Shown here: positions 23,228 through 31,740 of the stretch, in pieces
Layout: each line of letters starts with the position of its first letter
Numbering within the stretch: the first letter of the stretch is position 1
NCBI GenBank assembly: GCA_021794995.1
Contig: JAJYPY010000014.1
Location: 1-32,638 of the forward strand
Origin: Actinomycetes bacterium
Lineage (GTDB): Bacteria > Actinomycetota > Acidimicrobiia > Acidimicrobiales > RAAP-2
DNA length: 32,638 bases
Direction: 5' to 3'
Translations under genes and position numbers: made by a program
Notes under the pieces: generated by a model
Seen by the model: only the letters and a program-made list of their open reading frames with translations
What the model was told of the DNA's origin: nothing
Databases searched by the model: none

Positions 23228-24865
23228 CTAGACCACGTTGATGTGAAAGAAATTGGAGGTGCCGTGCAGGATCAGCGTCTTAGCAATGACCGATCCGACT
23301 CTCATCGGGCTTGTCCGCCCGCCGAGTTTGACGGAGGCTGTGGGTGCCTCGATCTCGCCACCGTAGAGCGTGGCAGAGTTGCCTCCGGTGATTGTGACCG
23401 TTGTCGTGTCAGGTGAGGCTTGGAAGAGAAGTATGTCTTTATAAGTGGATGTGCTCGCGGGGTGTATTGTCGCGCTTGCGTGGCTCGTGATGGCGACCTT
23501 TCCTCCAGCCACGTAAAAGAGAGCACCCTGGCCTATCAGCGTACTGTTTGCCGATATCGACAGCCCGTTGCCGAGAACGATCTTATTGCCTGTACCAAAT
23601 GTGATTGTAGCCCCTTCAATTGTGACACGTGTATGGAAGAAATAAGTGGCGTCGTGTCCGGTAAATACGATGCGTGTCGTGCTGGCGCTTATGTTGACTG
23701 GCTCGGAGTAAGCGCCAGGTGGGAGATGGTAGAGTTTGCCTGTCTTTTGTGGGGTTGCAGCGGGAAGGCCGGTCGTGTCCGGCTGAGGAACGGTTGGTTT
23801 GCGAAATTTAGTGGGCCAGGTCGTAGCATCTTGGGGTGCGATGTCGCTTGAGTTCGCTACTCTCACGACGTGACATGGAGTTGCGCATTTATAGACCTGG
23901 AAGTATGTAGGTGTGCGAGATGTTGGTCCGGTTAGCTGGTTGTTAGAGCCGTTGAGTGTGATGGCATGTGTGGAGTGTGTATTCGTACCTATCCCTGTAA
24001 CTACAACGGCGTTGTGACTTCCCTTGAGGCAGAGCACGCATGTTGTCCCTCCCATCCCTAAGAGCGTGAGCGGCGGATAGAGTGTGAAACCCGATTGATA
24101 CCCACCAAACGGGGAGCTCCAGGTTCGTGGGGTCGCTTCCAACATATATTGATACTTCGATCCGGACTCGACAGGTGAAAGCGCCACTCCTTCGATGCCA
24201 CCCGTGGTTATCCAAGAGGATGTCGGGGCGTTTGTCGGTGTCTGGCAGGCAGGCTGTGTTGTTGTTGGAGGCGGTTGCACGGACGTGCACTTGATGGTGG
24301 CCTGGTAAGCACCGCTGGATGGATCCAGAGCCAGATGTAGGACGCTTTGTGGCGTCGTGTAGGCGGTTGCAGTGCAGTAACTACGGACCAAGGAGTACTT
24401 CACGCGAGGGCCTGTGCTCTGGACCTCCCAGTACGAGACGGTCGCACCGACCGTCGTTCCGGAGGGGCTTTCCTCGAGCGCGACCAGGAGAGTGGAGGTC
24501 CCGGCTGCGCCGGAGGGACAGACGTGTGGCGTCGTTCCGGGAGTGGTTTTGCATGTTGCACTCGCCGAGCTGTCCGTCGTGAGGCAAAGGGCACTCTGAA
24601 CGTCTCTGATGAAGTACGTGGACATGGCTTGCGAATCGGCGGAGTCAGTGATGCGTGTCGCCACTTGGACCGAATCCTTGAAGCTGGTGATCATGGCAAC
24701 AGTCACGCCACCGATGATCACTGGCAGCAGGATCAGCACGATCACGAGCTCGATGAGGGTGAAGCCCTCCTCGCCAGCGGCGCGCAGGCGGCGGAGCGCG
24801 CCCGGCGTCCGGCAGCTGAAGAAGCGGCGGAGTGCCTTACGTGGACGAGACACGAGGTGGCCCAC
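23228..24865 (-). CDS. PilW-like minor pilin with a large beta-rich C-terminal domain
   Basis: The prepilin motif EEGFTLIELVIVLILLPVII, with Glu5 present, is followed by SFKDSVQVATRITDSADSQA, typical of PilW/PulJ. The protein is 545 residues, about twice the usual size. A middle section holds Thr/Pro-rich linkers and cysteine pairs (CVLCLKG, CATPCHVV). From about residue 380 come short regular strands (ISASTTRIVFTGHDATYF, ITFGTGNKIVLGNGLSISAN, ILLFQASPDTTTVTITGG, ATLYGGEIEAPTASVKLGG). This resembles a right-handed beta-helix or the solenoid domain attached to some PilX-type pilins. It could cap the pilus and bind a surface. The GTG at 24865 overlaps pilT by 29 bases; GTG 24853 is an alternative. 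Confidence 0.85.
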   Translation of the reverse strand: MGHLVSRPRKALRRFFSCRTPGALRRLRAAGEEGFTLIELVIVLILLPVIIGGVTVAMITSFKDSVQVATRITDSADSQAMSTYFIRDVQSALCLTTDSSASATCKTTPGTTPHVCPSGAAGTSTLLVALEESPSGTTVGATVSYWEVQSTGPRVKYSLVRSYCTATAYTTPQSVLHLALDPSSGAYQATIKCTSVQPPPTTTQPACQTPTNAPTSSWITTGGIEGVALSPVESGSKYQYMLEATPRTWSSPFGGYQSGFTLYPPLTLLGMGGTTCVLCLKGSHNAVVVTGIGTNTHSTHAITLNGSNNQLTGPTSRTPTYFQVYKCATPCHVVRVANSSDIAPQDATTWPTKFRKPTVPQPDTTGLPAATPQKTGKLYHLPPGAYSEPVNISASTTRIVFTGHDATYFFHTRVTIEGATITFGTGNKIVLGNGLSISANSTLIGQGALFYVAGGKVAITSHASATIHPASTSTYKDILLFQASPDTTTVTITGGNSATLYGGEIEAPTASVKLGGRTSPMRVGSVIAKTLILHGTSNFFHINVV

Positions 24866-26048
24866 TTCCGGCGCCGGCTCGGGTCTCGGTCCCGTCGCCG
24901 AGCCCGACGGCGCCTACTGGTCCCTGCGCACCGTTGCCTGCGGCCATGGCGGCCGCGAGCGCGAAGTGCTCGGGGAGCTTCTTTCCGATCTCCTTCGGGT
25001 ACATGCTGACGTTCACCGCCTCGTCGTAGTCGATGACGTCCTCGTCGACGAGGGTCGAGAGCGCCATCTCGAGCGTCTGCATGCCTTCTGACTGATGGGT
25101 CGTGATGACGTTGCGCAGCTGGCGCGTCTTGCCGTCCCGCACGAGGTTCCGCACGGCGTGGTTGGCCGTGAGCACTTCGTAGGCCGCGACGAGCCCCCCC
25201 TGCTTGCGGCGCACGAGGCGCTGGTAGACGACGCCCTCGAGGACGGCCGAGAGCTGGACCTGGATCTGGTCCCGGCGGTCGGAGGGGAAGATGTCGACGA
25301 TGCGGTCGAGGGCCTGCGCCGAGTCGTTCGTGTGGAGGGTGGCGAAGACCAGGTGGCCGGTCTCGGCGATGGTGATGGCCGTCGCGATCGACTCGAGGTC
25401 GCGCATCTCGCCGACGAGCAGCACGTCGGGGTCCTCACGGAGCACCGACCGAAGCGCCCGGTGGAACGAGTGGGTGTCGGTCCCGACCTCGCGTTGGGAA
25501 ACGGCCGACAGGTGGTTGCGGTGGACGTACTCGATCGGGTCTTCGATGGTGACGATGTGGCACTTGCGGTTCTTGTTGATCCAGTCGAGCATCGCGGCCA
25601 GCGAGGTGGACTTCCCCGAGCCGGTCGGTCCGGTCACGATCACGAAGCCCATCGGGAGCGAGACGAGGCGCCGGACGACCTCAGGGAGCCCGAGCTCGTC
25701 GAAGGTCGGGATCTCGTAGGGGATCATCCGCAGGGCGAGCGAGCAGGTCTCACGCTGGTGGAAGGCGTTGCAGCGCAGCCGCGCCCGGTCCTGCCAGGAG
25801 AACGCGAAGTCGATCTCGCGGTCCTCGATGAAGCGCTCCACGAGGTGCTCCCCCATCACCGCGTGGACGAGCTCCTGGATGGTGTCGGGCGTCAACATCT
25901 CGCCGTCGGTGACCGGGCGCATGTGTCCGTCGACCCGGATGAGCGGCGGGCTCTCGGTGGTAAGGAGGAGGTCCGTTCCACGGGCGTCCCAGAGCTCTTC
26001 GAGCCACGGTTCGATGTCATCGATATGGCGTACGATGGTCTCCAGCAT
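24837..26048 (-). CDS. pilT: type IV pilus retraction ATPase PilT
   Basis: PilT hydrolyses ATP to depolymerise pili, giving twitching and DNA uptake. The 403-residue protein has the PAS-like N-domain (GTDLLLTTESPPLIRVDGHM), Walker A GPTGSGKSTS near residue 135, an Asp box VTIEDPIEYVH, Walker B DPDVLLVGEMRDLE, the His box ATLHTND, and the PilT-specific AIRNLVR-like element AVRNLVRDGK. It lacks the PilB zinc cysteines. I chose ATG 26048 because GGAGGG lies seven bases upstream; longer in-frame starts have no such support. A Gly/Ala-rich C-terminal tail of about 40 residues is unusual. It heads a four-gene operon with three minor pilins. Confidence 0.95.
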   Translation of the reverse strand: MLETIVRHIDDIEPWLEELWDARGTDLLLTTESPPLIRVDGHMRPVTDGEMLTPDTIQELVHAVMGEHLVERFIEDREIDFAFSWQDRARLRCNAFHQRETCSLALRMIPYEIPTFDELGLPEVVRRLVSLPMGFVIVTGPTGSGKSTSLAAMLDWINKNRKCHIVTIEDPIEYVHRNHLSAVSQREVGTDTHSFHRALRSVLREDPDVLLVGEMRDLESIATAITIAETGHLVFATLHTNDSAQALDRIVDIFPSDRRDQIQVQLSAVLEGVVYQRLVRRKQGGLVAAYEVLTANHAVRNLVRDGKTRQLRNVITTHQSEGMQTLEMALSTLVDEDVIDYDEAVNVSMYPKEIGKKLPEHFALAAAMAAGNGAQGPVGAVGLGDGTETRAGAGSGPPRVSST

Positions 26049-26178
26049 CCCCATGCCCTCCGCTTCGCGTCGGCCCGCGTCTCCCCCAAGGCTTCGTGCC
26101 GGACGACCCTCCCTCGGGGTCCTGCAGGGCCGAACCCCAGTTTCCCAGGTCGAGGCCACGGCCACACCTATTGTTTCT

Positions 26179-26214
26179 CAACAGGAGATCAACTTTTCGT
26201 GTACACTCCTGTTG
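26179..26214. promoter_or_regulatory. inverted repeat in the divergent pilT / response-regulator region
   Basis: CAACAGGAG (26179-26187) and CTCCTGTTG (26206-26214) are perfect nine-base arms around an AT-richer 18-base spacer, in the only intergenic space between pilT and the OmpR-type regulator. The arm centres are 27 bases apart. This is where the regulator, or another factor, could control both directions. Promoter hexamers cannot be assigned with confidence. Confidence 0.5.
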
Positions 26215-26305
26215 CGAGGACGGGAGCCGCGCACAGTGGCCAGGGCCAGGGGGTACGGGGATGACGCTCGCAACGCTGGAGCAGCAGCAACGCCGGAGAG
26301 GAACG

Positions 26306-26986
26306 ATGGGCCGGTTGCTGGTGGTGGACGACGATCCGGACGTGCGACGCGTCCTCGTGCGGACCCTCGAGGCCGAGGGCTACACGCCGACCGAAGCCGA
26401 GAGCGGCGCGGAGGTGAAGGAGGCCCTCGCCAGCGGGACCCCCGAGCTGATCCTCCTCGACCTGATGCTGGGGGGCGAGGACGGGTTCGACGTGCTCGCC
26501 GACATCCGGCGTACGAGCGACGTGCCGGTGATCATCCTCTCGGCGAAGATGAACGAGTCCGACCGGGTGCTCGGGCTGCGGCTCGGCGCCGACGACTACG
26601 TGGTGAAGCCCTTCTCGGGCCCCGAGCTCGCCGCTCGGATCGCCTCCGTCCTGCGCCGCTACGCGCACAGCCCGAAGTCGCCCTCGCTCCTCGAGTTCGG
26701 GGACCTCACGATCGACACGACGGCCCGGGAGGTGCACCTGGGCGGCAAGCTGATCGACACGACGATGAAGGAGTTCGACCTCCTGGCGTTCCTTGCCTCG
26801 TCGCCGCGCCAGGTCTTCAGCCGCGAGCAGCTGCTCGACCACGTCTGGGGGTCGTCGTCGGCGTGGCAGGACGACGGCACCGTGACCGAGCACATCCGCC
26901 GGATCCGCCAGAAGCTGCGGGCCACAGAGACCCGCGACCGCTGGATCCGCACGGTCCGGGGCGTCGGCTACCGCTTCGAGCCCTGA
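26306..26986 (+). CDS. OmpR/PhoB-family response regulator
   Basis: The 226-residue regulator has a complete receiver: acidic pocket VVDDDPDVRR, phospho-acceptor Asp52 in LLDLMLGGEDGFD, Ser79 in IILSAKMNE, and Lys101 in DDYVVKPF. A winged-helix DNA-binding domain follows (MKEFDLLAFLASSPRQVFSR, then VTEHIRRIRQKLR and IRTVRGVGYRFEP). ATG 26306 has GAGAGGAA just upstream; an in-frame ATG at 26261 is possible. It is divergent from pilT and converges with the hybrid kinase, overlapping it by 19 bases. A kinase-regulator pair is likely by position, though convergent rather than operonic organisation is unusual. Confidence 0.93.
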   Translation: MGRLLVVDDDPDVRRVLVRTLEAEGYTPTEAESGAEVKEALASGTPELILLDLMLGGEDGFDVLADIRRTSDVPVIILSAKMNESDRVLGLRLGADDYVVKPFSGPELAARIASVLRRYAHSPKSPSLLEFGDLTIDTTAREVHLGGKLIDTTMKEFDLLAFLASSPRQVFSREQLLDHVWGSSSAWQDDGTVTEHIRRIRQKLRATETRDRWIRTVRGVGYRFEP

Positions 26987-29900
26987 GCGCCGGGGTCCGG
27001 CGCCCCGAGTCCTTGCGTCACCACGTCGGCCCGTCCACGGCCCAGCACCTCGCGCACCGTGTGCGTCAGCGCGTCGGGCCCGAAGGGTTTGGTGAGGAGT
27101 GAGGTCTCTTCGGGGAGCGGGCGCGAGACCGACGCGTCGTCGTCGAGGTGACCCGAGACGAGGAGCACGCGCACCTCGGGGTAGCTCCAGCGGACGGCCG
27201 CCGCGAGCTCGATCCCGTTCATGCCCGGCATGACCACATCGGTCACGAGGAGGTCGATGGCCCCGCCGCGAGCGCTCAAGAGGTGCAGCGCCTCGCTCGC
27301 GTTCGACGCCTCGAGCACGTCGTAGCCGGCGGACCGCAGCTCGCGCACCTCGAGGCGGCGCACCTCGGCCTCGTCGTCGACGACGAGCACCGCCGCCGTC
27401 CCGAGCACCGGTCTCTCCGCAGCCGGTGCCTCGGCAACCGGCACCACCGGAGCCGGCGCCTCGGCAACCGGTGCTTCGGCTACCGGTGCTACCGGAGCCG
27501 GGAGATCCTCACCGGGTGCCGCCTCACCGAGCACGTCCGCCTCGGGCGGCCCCCCATCCGATGCCCCCGCATCGAGCGTCCCCGCCTCAACGGCCGCCGT
27601 CTCGAGCGCCACCGCATCCGGCACTAGCACAGCGACCGGAGGGCGCCGGGGCTCGTCGGGCTCGCGCACCGCCCGGCCCGCTGCCACCGGGAAGCGGATC
27701 GTGAACCGTGCGCCGGCCCCGGCGGAAGACGTCACGTGGACCTCTCCCCCGGCCGTCGACACCATCCCGTGGACCGCGGCGAGGCCGAGGCCGGTGCCGC
27801 GTGCCCGGCCCTTGGTCGTGAAGAAGGGCTCGAAGCAGTGCGCGACGGTGTCCTCGTCCATGCCGACGCCCGTGTCGGAGAAGACGAGCTCCACCAGGTC
27901 GGTCCCGCGCTGGCCGGCCCGAGCGACCCGTGCGGTCTCGATCGTGAACCTGCCGCCGTCGGCCATCGAGTCCCGGGCGTTGATGGTGAGGTTGAGGACA
28001 GAGCGCTCCAGCTCGCTGCGGTCCATGAGCACGGTCGTGTCCCCGGCCCCGGCCGAGATCTCGAGGCGGACGTCCTCCCCGAGAAGGCCCGCGAGCATGG
28101 GCTGCATCGAGGAGATCACCTCGTCCACCGCGAGCAGCTCCGGCTGGATCGCGTGCGGCTGCCCCCCGATGTGCACGAGCTGGCTCGTGAGCGACGCCGC
28201 CCGGGTCCCCGCCCGCTGGATGGCGGCGACGTCGGGCCCGAGCTCCTTGTCGTCGCCCAGCCGCCGCATGAGGACGTCGGCGCAGCCGAGGATGACCGTG
28301 AGCAGGTTGTTGAAGTCGTGCGCGACGGCGCCGGCCATCCGCGACATGGCGTTCAGCCGCTCGGCCTGGTGGAACTGCTCGAGCATCCGCTGGCGCTCGG
28401 TCACGTCCTCTGCGACAACGAGGAGGCCCGTGACCGCGCCGGGCGCCCCGAGCGGGGAGGCGGAGACCGACAGCTCGAGCGGTTCGTCGCCGGCGCCCGT
28501 GACCGGCATGGCGACGCCGATGATCGGCGTGCCCGCAAACGCGGATTGGAGCAGTCCCGAGAGCACGAGCTCGGATCCCGCACGCACCGGGATCCTCCGC
28601 GGCACCGAGTGGTCGGCCCAGCCGAACAGCTCGGTCGCGGCCCGGTTCCACCACTGGGCCTCCCCCGTCGCGCGCAGCTCGGCGATGGCGAGCGGCGAGG
28701 AGTCGACGAAGGTCTGCAGGCGCTGCTCGTTGCCGAGCACCTCGGCGTAGAGGCGGGCGTTGCGCAGCGCCACCGAGGCCATCTGTGCGAGGAGGGTGAG
28801 CACCGACTCGTCCTCGAAGGTGAACCGGGTGCCGACCTGGCCCGCCGCCACGACGGCGCGGCGGACCTCACCCTTGGCGTCGGTGATCGGGGCCGCCACC
28901 CAGCCGCGGACCCGGAGGGCGGCGGCCGCGGCCGCGGCGGAGATGGGGCTCGCCGGCACCTCCGGGAGCGCACCGTCCGGGGACCACTCGTCGGGTGTGC
29001 GGACGGCCTCGCCCGAGCGCGCGACCGCCTCGGACGCCGCGAGCACCACGCCGCGGACGTCGTCCTCCCTGCCGGCATGGTCCATCGCCCGGTCGGCGGG
29101 GCACACCTTCTCGGCGAGCTGGCCACCGCTCGGGAGCGCGCTCACGACCGTGACGTCGGCGCCGAGGGCGCGCTGCGCGTGCTCGGCGAGGAGCTGGAGG
29201 ACGTCGCCCTCGCCGAACTTCGCGTTCACCTCGAGGGACGCGTCCACGAGCTGGCGCAGCCGCTGCGCGTACTGGAACGCCATCTCGCCTGCGCGCTGGC
29301 TCGCGCGCCACGACTCCACCCGCTCCATCGCGACGCCGACGCGCTCCGCGAGCTCGCGTGCGGTCTCGAGGTCCGAGGGGCGATAGCCCCGGCGCCCCTG
29401 CCCGGTGACGAACGACAGGGTCGCCACGACGGCACTTCGCACCTGGACCGGGACGACGAGCATCGACGTCACCTCGGGCCACTCCCCGACGCTCTCGGGG
29501 GTGTGGAGCTCGGCGCCGAGCACCTCGTGGCGGATGCGCGCCGTCGGGACCAGCACCTGCGCGCGGCGATCGGCGATCGCCTGTCGGATGAGCTCGTCCC
29601 CGTGCGGGTGGGGATGGCCGGCCCTCTTGAACATGAGCCCGCCGTTCACCTGCGGGCGCGCGCGGACGGCGGCACGGCGGACCTTGCCGGACTCCTCGAG
29701 GATGTGGACGGCGAACCAGTCGGCGAACTCGGGCACCACGACGCCGGTGAGCTCGTGCAGCGCGGCGTCGTAGGACTCGAGCGCGTCGGCGAGCACGGTG
29801 CCCCCCCGGGCGAGCAGCCGCAGGTGCATGTTCGCGTGGTCGGCCCCGAAGCGGTTCCGTTGGGCGAGGTCGTCCAGGCGGGCCCGCTCGACGAGCGCGG

Positions 29901-30684
29901 CCAGGCGGTCGGCCACCACCTGGAGCAGCCGCAGGTCGGCCGGGCCGAAGCTCCGCTGCTTGGTGGACCCGACCTCCACGATCCCAAGGGTGGTGCCGTG
30001 GACGATGAGCGGTGCCGCCATGAGCGACGCGATCGGCTGCTGGAAGTCCGGGAGCCCCCCGGCGCCCTCCTCCCGCACGTCGGCCACCATGACCGGGCGC
30101 GCCCACTGCGCGGCGGTGCCGAGCACGCCCTCTCCGACGCGCACCTGGCTCCCGACCGGGCCCCACTGCGTCTCGCCCTGCGAGGCGCGCACCCGGAGCA
30201 CCGAGCCGTCCTCGTCGGCGAGCAGCACGCACACGACGTCGCCGCCGACCTCGTCCTTCGTGCGGGTGAGCACCGCGGCGAGGAGCTCGTCGAGGTCCAA
30301 GAAGGCGAGGCCGGGGTCGGTGACGGCTTCGATGGACCGCAGGACGTTCGCCGCGTTGCGCAGCTCGGCGTCGAGCCGCCGGTCCGCCGCGCGGCGCTCT
30401 GCGGCGACCGCGAACCCGAGCAGGGCCCCGAGGCCGGCGAGGATGACGGCCACCCCCGCAAGGGCGAGCGTCTGGCCCGGCGCCTGCGTCGCGATGAGGT
30501 AGCACACCCCGACGGAGAGGAACGCCCACGCCGCCATGAGCACGATCGTCGAGATCGGGAGCCGCCCCGAGCGGGACCTGACGCTGCTCGCCGAGAACGG
30601 GTCGGCGACTTCCATCGCCGTGTCGGACGCCGAGCGCGCGGCCGCGTCGGACGCGACCCCCTCCGGGCGCTCGTTGGCCCTCAC
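26968..30684 (-). CDS. hybrid sensor histidine kinase (two TM, multiple GAF, PAS, HisKA-HATPase, REC)
   Basis: This protein of about 1,238 residues begins with two membrane segments (ISTIVLMAAWAFLSVGVCYL and ALAGVAVILAGLGALLGFAV). Three GAF-like domains follow (one includes GEGVLGTAAQWARPVMVADV and VEVGSTKQRSFGPADLRLLQ), then a PAS domain near LQTFVDSSPLAIAELRATGE. The kinase core has the H-box AVAHDFNNLLTVILG near residue 788, N-box NLTINARDSM, and G-boxes DTGVGMD and GTGLGLAAVHGM. A Pro/Ala/Glu linker with APVAEAP repeats leads to a C-terminal receiver with Asp near 1149 (LLVTDVVMPGMNG). GTG 30684 is chosen because TAGCCT lies six bases upstream, suggesting a leaderless mRNA; the frame is open further to 30744. 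Confidence 0.93.
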   Translation of the reverse strand: MRANERPEGVASDAAARSASDTAMEVADPFSASSVRSRSGRLPISTIVLMAAWAFLSVGVCYLIATQAPGQTLALAGVAVILAGLGALLGFAVAAERRAADRRLDAELRNAANVLRSIEAVTDPGLAFLDLDELLAAVLTRTKDEVGGDVVCVLLADEDGSVLRVRASQGETQWGPVGSQVRVGEGVLGTAAQWARPVMVADVREEGAGGLPDFQQPIASLMAAPLIVHGTTLGIVEVGSTKQRSFGPADLRLLQVVADRLAALVERARLDDLAQRNRFGADHANMHLRLLARGGTVLADALESYDAALHELTGVVVPEFADWFAVHILEESGKVRRAAVRARPQVNGGLMFKRAGHPHPHGDELIRQAIADRRAQVLVPTARIRHEVLGAELHTPESVGEWPEVTSMLVVPVQVRSAVVATLSFVTGQGRRGYRPSDLETARELAERVGVAMERVESWRASQRAGEMAFQYAQRLRQLVDASLEVNAKFGEGDVLQLLAEHAQRALGADVTVVSALPSGGQLAEKVCPADRAMDHAGREDDVRGVVLAASEAVARSGEAVRTPDEWSPDGALPEVPASPISAAAAAAALRVRGWVAAPITDAKGEVRRAVVAAGQVGTRFTFEDESVLTLLAQMASVALRNARLYAEVLGNEQRLQTFVDSSPLAIAELRATGEAQWWNRAATELFGWADHSVPRRIPVRAGSELVLSGLLQSAFAGTPIIGVAMPVTGAGDEPLELSVSASPLGAPGAVTGLLVVAEDVTERQRMLEQFHQAERLNAMSRMAGAVAHDFNNLLTVILGCADVLMRRLGDDKELGPDVAAIQRAGTRAASLTSQLVHIGGQPHAIQPELLAVDEVISSMQPMLAGLLGEDVRLEISAGAGDTTVLMDRSELERSVLNLTINARDSMADGGRFTIETARVARAGQRGTDLVELVFSDTGVGMDEDTVAHCFEPFFTTKGRARGTGLGLAAVHGMVSTAGGEVHVTSSAGAGARFTIRFPVAAGRAVREPDEPRRPPVAVLVPDAVALETAAVEAGTLDAGASDGGPPEADVLGEAAPGEDLPAPVAPVAEAPVAEAPAPVVPVAEAPAAERPVLGTAAVLVVDDEAEVRRLEVRELRSAGYDVLEASNASEALHLLSARGGAIDLLVTDVVMPGMNGIELAAAVRWSYPEVRVLLVSGHLDDDASVSRPLPEETSLLTKPFGPDALTHTVREVLGRGRADVVTQGLGAPDPGAQGSKR

Positions 30685-30769
30685 GCGCGAAAGGCTAATC
30701 CAAGATGGGCCGCACCCCACGGTGCACCTCTGAGCCCGCGGCAACGCCCACCTTCGCGCGGCCGGGACG

Positions 30770-31039
30770 TCACGGGTGGGGAAACACCGCTTCGATTCGT
30801 GGACCCTCAGATGACCAGAAGACTTTGTACGGATCGTACGGATCGTGCCCGTCGACGGGCGTGCGGAAGCGGATGCCCTGCGCAGTCATGATCGCGCTAG
30901 AGCGTGACTGTGCGGCCAGCGGGAGGCGGAAAATCAACTCGCAGGGTTCGAGTACAGCGTTACAGAAGTCTGGGTCTGTGCCCGCTTCGAGCTCGTCGAG
31001 CTGGGCGTCGGCGATCTCCGAGTACGAATCGTCATTCAT
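30770..31039 (-). CDS. small toxin-like protein of an antitoxin/toxin pair
   Basis: This 89-residue protein has an acidic helical start (MNDDSYSEIADAQLDELEAG) and a C-terminal strand section ending DPYKVFWSSEGPRIEAVFPH. I recognise the general type from small actinobacterial pairs and the end is compatible with a minimal RelE-like fold, but I cannot assign a family or catalytic residues. Its ATG overlaps the stop of the upstream AbrB-like gene by four bases. A translation-targeting toxin is the leading guess. Confidence 0.65.
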   Translation of the reverse strand: MNDDSYSEIADAQLDELEAGTDPDFCNAVLEPCELIFRLPLAAQSRSSAIMTAQGIRFRTPVDGHDPYDPYKVFWSSEGPRIEAVFPHP

Positions 31040-31263
31040 GCTTGTCGGTGGCGCCTTGCTCGGCGGACCGTCGGCGAGTGCGCCGCTCGTTCGAGCAGAG
31101 CCCGCAGTTCCGGATTCGTGTCGTACTCACGCTGCGCCTCGGTGACGACGACAGCTGGTTGGAGCAGCACGGAGCCGTCGCTGTTTTGTTGGACGAGGAA
31201 CTTCTGATTGGGGTGTCCGGGGATCACCGCTCGGCTTCGGTCGTCCGTCTCGATGAGGGTCAC
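31036..31263 (-). CDS. antitoxin-like small protein (AbrB/SpoVT-like N-terminus suspected)
   Basis: This 75-residue protein starts at GTG 31263, behind a perfect AAGGAGG at good spacing. The first half (DRSRAVIPGHPNQKFLVQQN, then DGSVLLQPAVVV) has the strand pattern and DRSRAVIPG turn of AbrB-type swapped-hairpin DNA-binding proteins. The second half is helical and charged (EAQREYDTNPELRALLERAA), where a toxin would bind. It overlaps the downstream toxin-like gene by four bases. The longer open frame to 31338 has no ribosome site and is not used. Confidence 0.7.
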   Translation of the reverse strand: MTLIETDDRSRAVIPGHPNQKFLVQQNSDGSVLLQPAVVVTEAQREYDTNPELRALLERAAHSPTVRRARRHRQA

Positions 31264-31389
31264 TCGGTCCTCCTTGGGGTCGCCGTCCCTGCCAGAAAAC
31301 CCACTTTCCCACTGTGGGCGCTTCCCCGCCGCATGCACCGGGCCGGGGAGGGCGCAGCGGGCCGCAGCGGTGCCGGCAAAGCGCTGGCG

Positions 31390-31740
31390 CTATCGGCCTC
31401 TGCGCGAGAGGTGGTCGTGGCACTCGGCGACGAGGGTCACGAGGAACAGGCGGTCGCCGTCGGTGAGCGGGTCGTCGCCTCCCCCTTCGAAGATGGTCGA
31501 GCGGCGGGCCAGGTGCCCGAGCCGGGGGGAGCCGTACGCGAGGACGAAGGCGACGACGAGGGGGAAGAAGTCGAGCCAGTCCTCGTGCACGTGCTCGGGG
31601 ATGACGAGCCCCTCGACGAGCGCGACCGCGTAGCACTGGACGCGGCGCAGCGCGCCCGTCGAGATGCCGTCGTCGGGAGAGCGGTAGCCCGCGAGATGCG
31701 AGTCGATCGAGTCGAGGTAGGCGGGGAGGTCGACCCTCAC
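31390..31740 (-). CDS. hypothetical protein
   Basis: I do not recognise this 116-residue protein. It is mildly acidic, contains HVHEDWLDFFPLVVAFVLAY and GDRLFLVTLVAECHDHLSRR, and looks all-helical and soluble. Its GTG overlaps the stop of the upstream 70-residue gene by four bases (GTGA), so the two are translationally coupled. The coupling is the main reason for calling it real. Confidence 0.55.
   Translation of the reverse strand: MRVDLPAYLDSIDSHLAGYRSPDDGISTGALRRVQCYAVALVEGLVIPEHVHEDWLDFFPLVVAFVLAYGSPRLGHLARRSTIFEGGGDDPLTDGDRLFLVTLVAECHDHLSRRGR

Noticed and set aside
27736-30891. A 1,051-residue open frame on the plus strand opposite the hybrid kinase
   Set aside because: It is low-complexity Arg/Gly/Glu/His/Asp sequence typical of the complement of a GC-rich gene, and the minus-strand frame has full kinase domains.
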